Positions 15,497 to 25,255 of a stretch of 29,770 bases of DNA are shown here, piece by piece. Source of the DNA: an uncultured Collinsella sp. (GTDB lineage Bacteria > Actinomycetota > Coriobacteriia > Coriobacteriales > Coriobacteriaceae); assembly GCA_900546825.1 (NCBI GenBank), contig UREE01000019.1:1-29770 (forward strand), written 5' to 3'. A program made the translations under genes and the position numbers. The notes under the pieces were generated by a model. The model made no database searches. It saw nothing but the letters and a program-made list of their open reading frames with translations, and had not been told where the DNA came from. The first letter of the stretch is position 1; every line of letters begins with the position of its first letter.

Positions 15497-17322
15497 TCCA
15501 GGTTCCTCCCTCCGCGGAACGCGCCAAAGCCAAAGTGGTCGCAACGCAGGCAGCGGCTCGCCTCTTGGCGCGCCTCCTGCTCGGTGAGACCCTGCTCGAC
15601 CAGATTCCAATCGTGAATACGCTCGCCGGCCTCGCGCTCGCCCAGCTCGCAGCGGCCGCACTCGTGCTTGCCCTTAAACTGGACGGTCGGCAGCTCAACG
15701 TCGAGCTTGATCTTGTGGTCAAAGCCCAGATAGCGGTCGATATTTGCCGAAGCAACGCGGCCGGCGTTGATGGCACGGATGACCGTGGCGGGGCCGGTCT
15801 GGCAGTCGCCGCCGCTAAAGAGGCCGTCGAAGTTGGGCACGGCACCGTCCGAGTCGGTGACCACGCAGCCCCACTTGCAGGCAATGCCCATCTCCTCAAA
15901 CGGCTTGGAATCGATGTCCTGGCCAATGGCCACAAACACGCGCTCGCAGGGAATGACGCGCTCGGGCGTGGCGGCGGCACGCGGGGCCGGACGCCCACGA
16001 CGGGGCGCGCCGATAATCTGCGGCTGCACGCGCAGGCCGCTCACGCGACCGTCCTCGCCCGTCTCGATGGCGAGCGGGGCCGTCAGCTCCAGCACCTCGC
16101 AGCCCTCGGCCTGGGCACCGGCGATCTCGGCATCCTGGGCCGTCATGTCGCAGATGCGCCGGCGGTAGACGATGCTCACCTTTTCGGCACCGCAGCGCAC
16201 GGCAGAGCGTGCCACGTCCATGGCCACATTGCCGCCACCGATGACGCACACGCGCTGGCCGCTCAGGTCGGGCAGCTCATCATCGCCAATGGCGCGCAGC
16301 ATCTTGACGGCCGACTCCACGCCGAGCGCCTCTTCGCCCGGAAGGCCGAGCTTCTTATCGCTGTGGGCGCCAATGGCCAGGTAGACGGCATCGAACTCGT
16401 CGCGCAGACGGGCAAGCTCCTCGCCGTTGACGGAGTGGTCGAGCTCCACATCGATGCCGGCGCTCAAGATCCAGTCGATCTCGGCCTGCAGGCGCTCGCG
16501 CGGCAGACGGTAGCTGGGAATGCCGTAGCGCAGCATCCCGCCCAGGTGGTGGCGCTGCTCAAAGATGGTCACCTTATGGCCCATCACGGCCAGGTAGTAG
16601 GCGCAGGAAAGACCGGCCGGGCCGCCGCCAATCACGGCGATGCGCTTGCCGGTGTTGTCGGCCACGCTGGGCTTGTAATCGTTGAGGTCGCTGTGCTCAA
16701 CGGCAAAACGCTTGAGGGCGAGGATGTTCATGGGATCGTCGACCATGCCGCGGCGGCAGTGCATCTCGCAGGGATGCTCGCACACCAGGCCGCAGACGAG
16801 CGGCAGCGGGTTGTTCTTGCGGATGACTTTGACGGCGTCGGCATAGCGGCCGGCCTCGACCAGCGAGATGTACCCGGGAATGTCGACGTGCGCCGGGCAG
16901 CCCGATACGCACGGAACGCGCGCCTCGCGGTCAAAGCCGCAGGAGTGCTCGCGGATGTGGTGCTCAAAATCGTCGCGAAAACCACGAATGGCCGTAAGCG
17001 CCATGGCGCCGGCCTCGTAGCCGATGGCGCAATCGCTCGAAAGATAGATAGTGCGGGCCGTACGCTCGATGAGGTTGAGTGCGGACTCGTCGGCGCGCCC
17101 CTCGAGCACATCGGCGAGCAGATCGCTCAGCGCGCTCAGGCCCACGCGGCAGGGTGTGCACTTGCCGCAGCTCTGAGTGGAACACAGGTTGACGAGCGCT
17201 GCCGTAAACTCAACGGGACACGGGGCGAGCGAACTCACCGCCAAGCGGCGTCCGAGTGCATCGTGCAGGTCGTCCATGACGGCCTGGGCGTGGCTGCGTT
17301 CCATTACATGCAGTCGAGCCAT
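15490..17322 (-). CDS. NuoF iron-sulfur domain fused to a GltD-type NAD(P)H flavoprotein
   Basis: A 610-residue electron-transfer protein, probably linking NAD(P)H to the hydrogenase encoded next. Residues 35-110 match only the C-terminal iron-sulfur part of NuoF/HydB: SCGKCTPCR (C52, C55, C58) and C98 in SSDCAIG. The FMN/NADH-binding part of NuoF is absent. From residue 130 it is a GltD/NfnB-type oxidoreductase: the double-cluster domain with C138, C142, C177, C181, C185 and C189, the FAD motif GGGPAG at 232-237, a second dinucleotide motif in VIGGGNVAMD, and SGGDCQTGPATVIRAINAGR near the end. A C-terminal extension adds CGRC and CLRC. ATG 17322 has GAGGGG 5 nt upstream. It is the first gene of the four-gene operon. 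NADH against NADPH preference cannot be read here. Confidence 0.88.
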   Translation of the reverse strand: MARLHVMERSHAQAVMDDLHDALGRRLAVSSLAPCPVEFTAALVNLCSTQSCGKCTPCRVGLSALSDLLADVLEGRADESALNLIERTARTIYLSSDCAIGYEAGAMALTAIRGFRDDFEHHIREHSCGFDREARVPCVSGCPAHVDIPGYISLVEAGRYADAVKVIRKNNPLPLVCGLVCEHPCEMHCRRGMVDDPMNILALKRFAVEHSDLNDYKPSVADNTGKRIAVIGGGPAGLSCAYYLAVMGHKVTIFEQRHHLGGMLRYGIPSYRLPRERLQAEIDWILSAGIDVELDHSVNGEELARLRDEFDAVYLAIGAHSDKKLGLPGEEALGVESAVKMLRAIGDDELPDLSGQRVCVIGGGNVAMDVARSAVRCGAEKVSIVYRRRICDMTAQDAEIAGAQAEGCEVLELTAPLAIETGEDGRVSGLRVQPQIIGAPRRGRPAPRAAATPERVIPCERVFVAIGQDIDSKPFEEMGIACKWGCVVTDSDGAVPNFDGLFSGGDCQTGPATVIRAINAGRVASANIDRYLGFDHKIKLDVELPTVQFKGKHECGRCELGEREAGERIHDWNLVEQGLTEQEARQEASRCLRCDHFGFGAFRGGRNLEW

Positions 17323-17386
17323 AAGATCCCCTCTCGCATGGCAGCCCGGAGGCGAGGCCGGGCGAAGTTGCTACATGCAACACACT

Positions 17387-17407
17387 GACCTAAAACGTTG
17401 TTAGGTC
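17387..17407 (-). promoter_or_regulatory. Inverted repeat upstream of the hydrogenase operon
   Basis: GACCTAA and TTAGGTC form a perfect 7-bp inverted repeat around AACGTTG, 65 bp upstream of the first gene of the operon. It is followed towards the gene by two small hairpin-capable stretches (GTTGC/GCAAC and GCCCGG/CCGGGC). The form suits an operator or a leader hairpin. The promoter itself is not obvious. Confidence 0.45.
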
Positions 17408-17508
17408 TCCACGCGGTTCGGCAGGCGGTATAAAACGCGGCCCTCAGCGGTGCTAAACACCTTTACCGCAGATAAATGCCATATTTGATAAAACGCGTTA
17501 CCAAATGA

Positions 17509-17546
17509 CAATGCCCCGCCCACGCAATCACGTGGACGGGGCATTG
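17509..17546 (-). terminator. Terminator hairpin of the alpha-glucoside PTS operon
   Basis: A 16-bp stem (CAATGCCCCG... with its complement) and a 6-nt loop lie 31 nt after the phospho-glucosidase stop. The only imperfect position is a G-U pair in the minus-strand RNA but a C-A mismatch in the plus-strand RNA, so the hairpin serves the minus strand. The following T-run is poor. Confidence 0.7.
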
Positions 17547-17577
17547 CTCAAGTTATATAGTCAGCGGCCTTCTGTCT

Positions 17578-18960
17578 TTACTTAAGCTCGGGCCAGAAGT
17601 CCTTGTTGGCCTCGATCATGTCGTCGAGAACCTCCTTGGCGACCTTCATCGAAGGCACGGTCTTGTTGAGCGTAAAGGCCTTGAGCGCCTTCTCGTAAGA
17701 ACCCTCGATCGTAGCCTCGACCACGAGCTTCTCGGAGTTCAGCTGCTGCATCATGAGGCCCTGCTGGAACAGAGGAATGTTGTCGCGGCTGATGACCTCG
17801 GGGCCATTCTTGCCAATGTAGGCAGGCAGCTCGACCATAGCGTCGTAGGGCATGTTGGGGATAGCGCCCTTGTTCTCGCAAATGACCAGGAAGCGCTGCT
17901 TGGTGTCGTTCTTCAGAGCGATAGCCAGATCGGCAATCCAGTCGCCGTGGCTGCCCGCATAGAACGTGCTCTCGTCGATCTCGCCCGTCTTCTCGTAGTG
18001 GTCGATGCCGTCGAAGAGGTTCTTCTCACGCGTCTCCTCAACCTCGTTAGCACGGGTGCGCTCGGGGTTGGAATGCTCGACGAACTCCTTCTGCTGCAAG
18101 TAGTAGTTCAGATACGTGTTGGGCAGGTACTCCGGGAAGCACTCCATGATCTCGTACTCGCCCTTCCAGACGTAGTACCAGCTGCCCTTGGTGTGGCGGT
18201 TCTGCTCGGGGTGCTCGTCGGTGGTCTCCTCGGGCTTCTTAGACATCAGCGAGCCCATGCCCTTGAGGTACGAATCGGGCAGCAGAATCTCGTGCTCCTT
18301 GATGTACTCGCGCAGCTGCGGGAGCACCTCCTCGCCCTTGTGGCGGATCGAGGTGAACCAGCCAAAGTGGTTGAGGCCAAAGTAATCGTACTCGACATCC
18401 TTCTTGTCGATATCGAGTGCGGCGCAAACCACGTCGATGATCGCGATCGGCATGTCGCAGATGTTGATGATGCGAGCGTTAGGACGCAGCACACGGCAGC
18501 CCTCGGAGACGATGGCAGCAGGGTTGGAGTAGTTGAGAATCCAGTAGTCCTTCTTGGCGTACTTCTCGACGTCATCGATCAGCTCGACCATGGGGAAGAT
18601 GGTGCGCATGCCGTAGGCAAGGCCGCCGCAACCGCAGGTCTCCTGACCAACGCAGCCGTGACGCAGCGGAATCTTCTCGTCCTGCTCGCGCATGGCATAG
18701 CCGCCCACGCGCATCTGGGCAAACACGAAGCTCGCGTCGGTAAAAGCCGTCTTTTTGTCGGTGGTCACCGTAAGCTTGATGTCCAGGCCGAGGTCCTCGT
18801 GCAAAATCCAGTCCACGAGCACGCCGATCTTGCGCTGGCGCTCCTCGTTGATGTCGTACAGACGAATCTCGTCAACGTCGAGCTCGTCCTTGCGCAGAGC
18901 GATGGACTTGACGATGCCGGGGGTAAAGGTGGATCCGCCACCACACAGAGTAATGATCAT
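17578..18960 (-). CDS. GH4 6-phospho-alpha-glucosidase
   Basis: A 460-residue glycoside hydrolase of family 4, the NAD+ and Mn2+-dependent enzymes that split phosphorylated disaccharides after PTS uptake. The nucleotide-binding start TLCGGGSTFTPG is at residues 4-15, NYSNPAAI at 143-150, the metal ligand C168 in ICDMP and H198 in GLNHFGW. These motifs and the length match GlvA/MalH/AglB, which act on maltose-6-phosphate and related alpha-glucosides. ATG 18960 lies 3 nt after the EIICB stop with AGGAG in the end of that gene. Coupling to an alpha-glucoside-type PTS supports the alpha preference over GH4 phospho-beta-glucosidases. The product hexose phosphate would feed glycolysis. Confidence 0.9.
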   Translation of the reverse strand: MIITLCGGGSTFTPGIVKSIALRKDELDVDEIRLYDINEERQRKIGVLVDWILHEDLGLDIKLTVTTDKKTAFTDASFVFAQMRVGGYAMREQDEKIPLRHGCVGQETCGCGGLAYGMRTIFPMVELIDDVEKYAKKDYWILNYSNPAAIVSEGCRVLRPNARIINICDMPIAIIDVVCAALDIDKKDVEYDYFGLNHFGWFTSIRHKGEEVLPQLREYIKEHEILLPDSYLKGMGSLMSKKPEETTDEHPEQNRHTKGSWYYVWKGEYEIMECFPEYLPNTYLNYYLQQKEFVEHSNPERTRANEVEETREKNLFDGIDHYEKTGEIDESTFYAGSHGDWIADLAIALKNDTKQRFLVICENKGAIPNMPYDAMVELPAYIGKNGPEVISRDNIPLFQQGLMMQQLNSEKLVVEATIEGSYEKALKAFTLNKTVPSMKVAKEVLDDMIEANKDFWPELK

Positions 18961-18963
18961 TGT

Positions 18964-20580
18964 TTACTGCTCCTTCTCAATTGCGTTTTCGACCTTGTCG
19001 CGCATCTCGGCGACCTTCATGCCAAAGATGATCTGGATATTGTTGCCGTTGCGGTTGATGCCGCTGTTGGGCACGTGGTTGATGAGGTCCTCATTGATGA
19101 GGTCCGGGTTCTTAACGTTCACGCGAAGACGCGTAAAGCAGTTCTCGAGCTCCTCGATGTTGTCCTTGCCGCCAAGACCTGCGACCAGGTCGGCAATGCC
19201 CGCATCGACGCCCTCTGCGGGAGCCGCGGCAACAGCGCCCTGCTTCACCGCGACAGACGCGGCGGCCTCGCCCTCGGCAACGGACTCGGCGAGCTCGGAC
19301 TCCTCCTCGCGACCAGGCGTGTGGAGGTTGAGCTTCTTAATAAGGAAGGTGAAGAGGAAGAAGTACAGAGCGGCGTTGACGACTCCAAGCACCAGCATAA
19401 CCGGCCAGTTGGTCTTGTCGACACCGAGGACCAGGTTGGAAACCACGATGTTGATGATGCCGCCTGCAGTCGAAGCGGGCACGGAGAGGACCTTGAGCAG
19501 GACCAGGAAGATACCGGAAAGAACCGAGTGAACGACAAAGAGCACGGGAGCGGCAAAGACAAAGAGGAAGTCCATGGGCTCGGTGACACAGGAGAGCACG
19601 GCGGTGATGATCAGCGGGATGATAACGGCCTTGGTCTTATCCTTGTTCCCCTTGTAAGCGGTGAAGATAAAGGCGAGACCGATACCGATGTAGGGCCACA
19701 GGTTGTTGAAGGTGTAGCTGTTGAAATAGGTGCTATCGGAGAAGGGCTGGCCCGTCATTGCCATCTCGGCGACACGGATGGGATAGGCGCCGGCGATAAC
19801 CTGATCGCCCAGCGTCAGGGTGCCACCCACATCGGAGAACTGGAACGGGGTGTAGATGAGGTGGTGCAGACCGGTGGGAACGAGCAGCTTGTTGAGCATG
19901 CCGTAGATGAACAGACCGATGTTGCCCGACTCCTTAATGATGCCGGCAACGGAGGAGATGGCACCCTGAACCGGAGGCCAAACGATGCAGAAGCCAGCGC
20001 CCATGATCCAGGAGATGATGATCATGATCAGGAACGGGAAGCGAACGCCCGAGAACATCGAAAGGGCAATGGGGAACTGCTTGTTCGAGTACTTGTTGAA
20101 CACAGCACCGGTGATGCAACCAAGAATGATGCCGCCAAACACGCCGGTATCGAGCACCTGAATGCCCATAACGGTGCTCTGGCCGGTTCCGGTAAGGCCG
20201 AGCATGCCGCTCGCTTCGGCAAGAGAGCCGGTGGCGTTGAGCACGATGTTGTTAGCCTGCAGGAACAGGAAGAACGACATCAGGGCGATCAGCGAAGCAT
20301 GGCCCTTGTTCTTCTTTGCCATGGCGCCGGCGATGCCCACGCAGAACAGAATCGAGAGGTTGTTGATGATAAACATCAGCGACTGATAGACAACGGCGCC
20401 CACAAGCTGGAACGGACCGGAGCCCAGTACGGGGATCAAGGCGCAAATGGTCTTGTTGGTCAGAATAATGCCCACGATGAGCAGAATGCCGGCAACCGAG
20501 AGATACATCATCGGCTGAACGATTGACTTCGCGAACACCTCCAACGGCGCTTTGAAATTGAACTTCTTTTTTGCGGTCAT
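18964..20580 (-). CDS. PTS alpha-glucoside-specific EIICB component
   Basis: A 538-residue phosphotransferase permease. The EIIC part (about residues 1-430) has around ten hydrophobic segments, with the family stretch GLHHLIYTPFQF and the ITEPMDF-like motif CVTEPMDFLFVF. After an acidic and Ala-rich linker, the EIIB domain carries the phosphorylated Cys in ELENCFTRLRV, with the basic residues that follow it in glucose-family EIIB domains. No EIIA domain is attached; it is supplied by the separate EIIA gene of the same operon. ATG 20580 has GGGGAG 7 nt upstream; the frame is open to 20652. The order of domains and the GH4 partner fit GlvC/MalX-type maltose or trehalose-like transporters. The exact sugar is not certain. 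Confidence 0.88.
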   Translation of the reverse strand: MTAKKKFNFKAPLEVFAKSIVQPMMYLSVAGILLIVGIILTNKTICALIPVLGSGPFQLVGAVVYQSLMFIINNLSILFCVGIAGAMAKKNKGHASLIALMSFFLFLQANNIVLNATGSLAEASGMLGLTGTGQSTVMGIQVLDTGVFGGIILGCITGAVFNKYSNKQFPIALSMFSGVRFPFLIMIIISWIMGAGFCIVWPPVQGAISSVAGIIKESGNIGLFIYGMLNKLLVPTGLHHLIYTPFQFSDVGGTLTLGDQVIAGAYPIRVAEMAMTGQPFSDSTYFNSYTFNNLWPYIGIGLAFIFTAYKGNKDKTKAVIIPLIITAVLSCVTEPMDFLFVFAAPVLFVVHSVLSGIFLVLLKVLSVPASTAGGIINIVVSNLVLGVDKTNWPVMLVLGVVNAALYFFLFTFLIKKLNLHTPGREEESELAESVAEGEAAASVAVKQGAVAAAPAEGVDAGIADLVAGLGGKDNIEELENCFTRLRVNVKNPDLINEDLINHVPNSGINRNGNNIQIIFGMKVAEMRDKVENAIEKEQ

Positions 20581-20679
20581 AGCGGTACTCCCCTTCCTTT
20601 TCCGCAAATTAAGACAGATGTGCCCTGGACAAGGCCATAAGCCCTGCCTCATATCAATCGATGTGTGGGCACGTTATGC
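20581..20679 (-). other. Intercistronic spacer between antiterminator and EIICB genes
   Basis: This 99-bp spacer is the only sizeable gap in the operon. The minus-strand RNA can form GTGCCC/GGGCAC around a smaller CAGGGC-TTATG-GCCTTG hairpin. It may be a processing or attenuation site that sets EIICB and GH4 expression apart from the first two genes. Confidence 0.3.
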
Positions 20680-21534
20680 CTAGAGACCAGGTTCTCCAAG
20701 CAGGTTAACAATGTGGTAAGCGAGATAACTCTTCTCGGCATCGGTAACGACAACGTTATAGGTAGACGACAAGTGGGCGGCTATGGCGTCCGCGCACGAG
20801 AACGCGCACGGATACTTAGTTTCATCGATTCGGAACAGTGCATCGTCATTGATCTGCCCGGCCGCGGGGTCAAGCGCCCGCTGTGCGAAAAACTGCAGGT
20901 GGCGGACGAAACGCTCATAGGGCAGCGAGGTGTCATCGAGGGTCGTGGCATAGCGCTCGGAAACAATCGCGAGCACGTCGCGAACAAGCTGGACCGAGAT
21001 GATGAGACGGTCGGAGCGTTGCGGCATGGTGGCGTTGACGATATGCAGCGTAATAAAACCCTGCTCTTCTTCGCTCATCTGGAAGCCCATATACTCCTTG
21101 ACAATCTGCAGCGCACGGCCCGCAAGCGCGTACTCCTTGCGATAGAACTGCTGGATCTCGAGCAGCAACGGGTTCTCGCAGGGAACGCCCTTGCGCTCAC
21201 GCTCCAAAGCAAGGCTGATATGGTCTGCGAGAGCGATGAGGATCTTGTCGTTGATATCGACATTGAGCTCTCGACGAAGCATCTGAACGATGTCCTCGGA
21301 AATCACGAGGTTGACGGTGGGGATGGACTCCAAAAGATGTGCCAAGCGGTCAATCGTACGCGAATCCTGAGAAGTGCCCTCCTGCAGCGCATAGGTCTTT
21401 TCGACCGATGCTTCATCGATAGCGTCGCCGGCATGACGGCCAAAGCAGAGGCCTCGACCGATGACAATGAGCTCGGAGCCATCGTCCGAAGTGACCATTG
21501 CGACGTTATTGTTGAAAACTCGCTTGATAACCAC
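20680..21534 (-). CDS. LicT/BglG family transcription antiterminator
   Basis: A 284-residue RNA-binding antiterminator. Residues 1-55 are the CAT RNA-binding domain, beginning MVIKRVFNNNVAM as in LicT. Two PRD domains follow with all four phosphorylatable histidines visible: H105 (ALADHI), H164 (ITLHIVN), H212 (FVRHL) and H274 (YLAYHIVN). Such proteins are controlled by the PTS: an EII component inhibits them when sugar is absent, and HPr activates them. The GTG at 21534 is chosen because it gives the LicT-type N-terminus; it is 18 nt after the EIIA stop, with GGTGGG 4 nt upstream. The likely target is the leader hairpin upstream of the EIIA gene, so it controls its own operon. Confidence 0.9.
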   Translation of the reverse strand: MVIKRVFNNNVAMVTSDDGSELIVIGRGLCFGRHAGDAIDEASVEKTYALQEGTSQDSRTIDRLAHLLESIPTVNLVISEDIVQMLRRELNVDINDKILIALADHISLALERERKGVPCENPLLLEIQQFYRKEYALAGRALQIVKEYMGFQMSEEEQGFITLHIVNATMPQRSDRLIISVQLVRDVLAIVSERYATTLDDTSLPYERFVRHLQFFAQRALDPAAGQINDDALFRIDETKYPCAFSCADAIAAHLSSTYNVVVTDAEKSYLAYHIVNLLGEPGL

Positions 21535-21552
21535 GGTACCCACCAAAAGAAT

Positions 21553-22065
21553 TTACTCGGAAAGCCAGACGACAGGCTCTTTAACAGCAACAGGGCCGGA
21601 AGCGTGCTCACGAAGAGTCGAGTTCTCCGAACGCTCGCACACGATAACGAAGACCGTGGGATCGAAGCCGGCGGCGCGGACCGCGTCAAAATCGACCTCA
21701 ACGAGGGGCTGGCCCGCGTCGACATGGTCACCCTGGGCAACAAGCGCATGGAAGCCCTTGCCCTCAAGTTTAACAGTGTCGATTCCGATATGCAGCATCA
21801 CCTGAGCAGAGCTGTCGTCGGACATGATGCCCAGTGCATGCTCGGTCGGGAACAGCGCCGCGACGGTACCGGAAACAGGAGCGCACACCGTTCCCTCTTG
21901 GGGAACCACGGCAACGCCATCGCCCACGGCACGGCCGCTAAAAGCGGGGTCATTGGTATTTTCTAGATGAACAAGCTCGCCGGAAACAGGAGCGAGGATT
22001 TCGAACTCGGAAGTTGCAGTCTTCTGCTCATCCGAACCGCCCATCAGGCGAGAAAAGAAACCCAT
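21553..22065 (-). CDS. PTS glucose-type EIIA protein
   Basis: A 170-residue single-domain EIIA of the glucose family (Crr-like). The domain begins EILAPVSGELV. The active-site histidines are both present: H76 in LFPTEH and H92 in MLHIGIDTVKLEG, the latter being the phosphoryl carrier. It passes phosphate from HPr to the EIIB domain of the permease in the same operon. ATG 22065 gives the start MGFFSRL typical of this family; AGGGA lies about 9 nt upstream. It is the first gene of the operon, downstream of the antitermination leader. It may also serve other EIIA-less permeases of the cell. Confidence 0.9.
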   Translation of the reverse strand: MGFFSRLMGGSDEQKTATSEFEILAPVSGELVHLENTNDPAFSGRAVGDGVAVVPQEGTVCAPVSGTVAALFPTEHALGIMSDDSSAQVMLHIGIDTVKLEGKGFHALVAQGDHVDAGQPLVEVDFDAVRAAGFDPTVFVIVCERSENSTLREHASGPVAVKEPVVWLSE

Positions 22066-22090
22066 GGTGGCATGTCCCTTCATAAATATA

Positions 22091-22153
22091 GCCCAACCAA
22101 AATCAAGCGAATGCGTCCATAGAGACACATCCGTTCAAAGACTTTGGTTAGGC
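22091..22153 (-). terminator. Leader terminator of the PTS operon (antiterminator target)
   Basis: In the minus-strand RNA, GCCTAACCAAAGTC pairs with GATTTTGGTTGGGC over 14 positions (two are G-U). Inside it, GGATGTGTC pairs with GACGCATTC over 9 positions (two G-U) around a 6-nt loop. The stem is followed by UAUAUUUAU, and lies 25 nt before the EIIA start codon. A plus-strand RNA would lose these G-U pairs as mismatches, so the structure belongs to the operon's transcript. Confidence 0.7.
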
Positions 22154-22177
22154 CCACGTCCGAGGGACTCGGTAACC
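22146..22177 (-). promoter_or_regulatory. RAT-like antiterminator stem overlapping the leader terminator
   Basis: The minus-strand RNA can form GGTTA/TAACC closing an inner CCGAG-TCC-CTCGG hairpin. Its 3' arm is the same TAACC that starts the terminator stem, so the two folds exclude each other, as in LicT/BglG systems. At 32 nt it is close to the usual 29-30 nt of a ribonucleic antiterminator, but the sequence differs from the common RAT consensus, and the internal loop is one-sided. Confidence 0.5.
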
Positions 22178-22202
22178 TTCCGCATTTCTTTTTACGGGAG
22201 CT

Positions 22203-22276
22203 ATTGTAGACAAGCCCAAAGCCAGAATAGTCATTATGACCGGTGAGCGGTATTTTTTCTTCGATAAACGGTATTT
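22203..22276 (-). promoter_or_regulatory. Candidate promoter region of the PTS operon with two direct repeats
   Basis: A TACAAT -10 box (complement of 22203-22208) would start a leader of about 130 nt that includes the antiterminator and terminator. No good -35 is seen at 17 bp. Upstream, CGGTATTT occurs twice, at 22248-22255 and 22269-22276, exactly 21 bp apart, which is two helical turns. This spacing and the weak -35 suggest an activator site. Confidence 0.42.
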
Positions 22277-22280
22277 AGGC

Positions 22281-22340
22281 GGCACTTAGGGACGTTCCTT
22301 TTCTGCCGGCACCCAGGGACACTCCTTGCTCTGACCCCTT
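22281..22340. repeat. REP-type element, copy 2 (partial)
   Basis: The first 20 nt, GGCACTTAGGGACGTTCCTT, are identical to the arm at 10756-10775, and CTGCCGGC follows as in copy 1. The second arm is replaced by a diverged stretch (CACCCAGGGACACTCCTTG), so the long hairpin does not close. It lies between the PTS operon promoter and the helicase terminator. Confidence 0.65.
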
Positions 22341-22344
22341 TGCA

Positions 22345-22381
22345 CCAAAAAGGGCCCCGAGCGTAGTTGCTCGGGACCCTT
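22345..22381 (-). terminator. Rho-independent terminator of the DEAD-box helicase gene
   Basis: On the minus strand AAGGGTCCCGAGC and GCTCGGGGCCCTT form a 13-bp stem with loop AACTAC, followed by a T-run. One pair is G-U in this direction and a mismatch in the other. It lies 32 nt after the helicase stop codon. Confidence 0.85.
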
Positions 22382-22413
22382 GGTTCACCTCGCTCTAGCG
22401 CGCGACGCGTATG

Positions 22414-24666
<2,253 letters not shown>

Positions 24667-24864
24667 ATGTTGTTGTTCCTTATCTGCACGCGTTGTGGGC
24701 ACGGCATGCGGCCGCGCGAGCGTGCTTGGTAGTGCGCTAATACATACAAAAACAGGTGCGCACGGAGAGGACGTTGCTCAGCACGCTGGCGATCGCTTTG
24801 GCAGCCTTTCACGCGCCGTCCAGACGCAGCGGCCCTAAGCGATGGAGCAGATTCGCCGTCGGTT

Positions 24865-24870
24865 AGTATA
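24865..24870 (-). promoter_or_regulatory. Candidate -10 box of the helicase gene, long 5' leader
   Basis: TATACT on the minus strand lies 199 bp upstream of the helicase start. The -35 is weak. If used, the leader would be about 190 nt. I see no gene in 24667-24935. Confidence 0.35.
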
Positions 24871-24935
24871 CCCGCGCTTCGCATGCCCCCACGTAAACCA
24901 CAGATGACGGGGCGGACGGGGCCGATCTGGGGCGA

Positions 24936-25077
24936 TTGTCTCAATCTGTAACATCCACAGGGCAAATCTTCCTCTACGTGTTACAGATCGAGACAAACGG
25001 TCGACACGGTTCACAAACGTCTCAATCTGTAACAGTTACCGAGTAAAATCGGTCCTAATTGTTATAGATCAAGACAG
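24936..25077. repeat. Four copies of an 18-bp motif in two inverted pairs
   Basis: The motif TTGTCTCAATCTGTAACA occurs at 24936-24953 (+), 24979-24996 (-, one difference), 25017-25034 (+, two differences at the first bases) and 25060-25077 (-, four differences). Each plus copy is followed by a minus copy after exactly 25 nt, and the two 61-nt modules are 20 nt apart. The 25-nt inner stretches and the 20-nt spacer are unrelated in sequence. Each pair could also fold as a hairpin with an 18-bp stem. It lies between the divergent helicase and FHA genes. I do not recognise it. Confidence 0.85.
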
Positions 25078-25142
25078 AGGGGGGATTTCCGTCCAGTCCA
25101 AACCAAATCTCTCGGTCTTCCTGCGATTTCGAACATGTGGAC

Positions 25143-25148
25143 TATAAT
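25143..25148 (+). promoter_or_regulatory. Candidate -10 box of the FHA gene
   Basis: A perfect TATAAT lies 108 bp upstream of the FHA gene start and 65 bp after the last repeat copy. No clear -35 is seen, so activation by a factor bound at the repeats is possible. Confidence 0.45.
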
Positions 25149-25255
25149 GTTGCTTTGGTTACGCTACATGTTGCGCAGCCATTTAATACGTCGCCCACCG
25201 GGGGCCATTAATTCCTATCGCCTTATTGGCTAGGAAGCAATCAGAGGAGGTATCC

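Noticed and set aside
15535..17388. A 617-codon open frame on the plus strand
   Set aside because: It is antisense to the NuoF/GltD fusion gene and shows only Ala/Gly/Val-rich sequence without motifs.
17947..20526. An 859-codon open frame on the plus strand
   Set aside because: It lies opposite the GH4 and EIICB genes, which have clear family motifs. Long antisense frames are common in GC-rich DNA, and the product is a low-complexity Val/Asp/Gly/His-rich chain.
24936..25077. CRISPR array
   Set aside because: The copies alternate in orientation, there are only four of 18 bp, and the gaps are 25, 20 and 25 nt; no cas genes are present.
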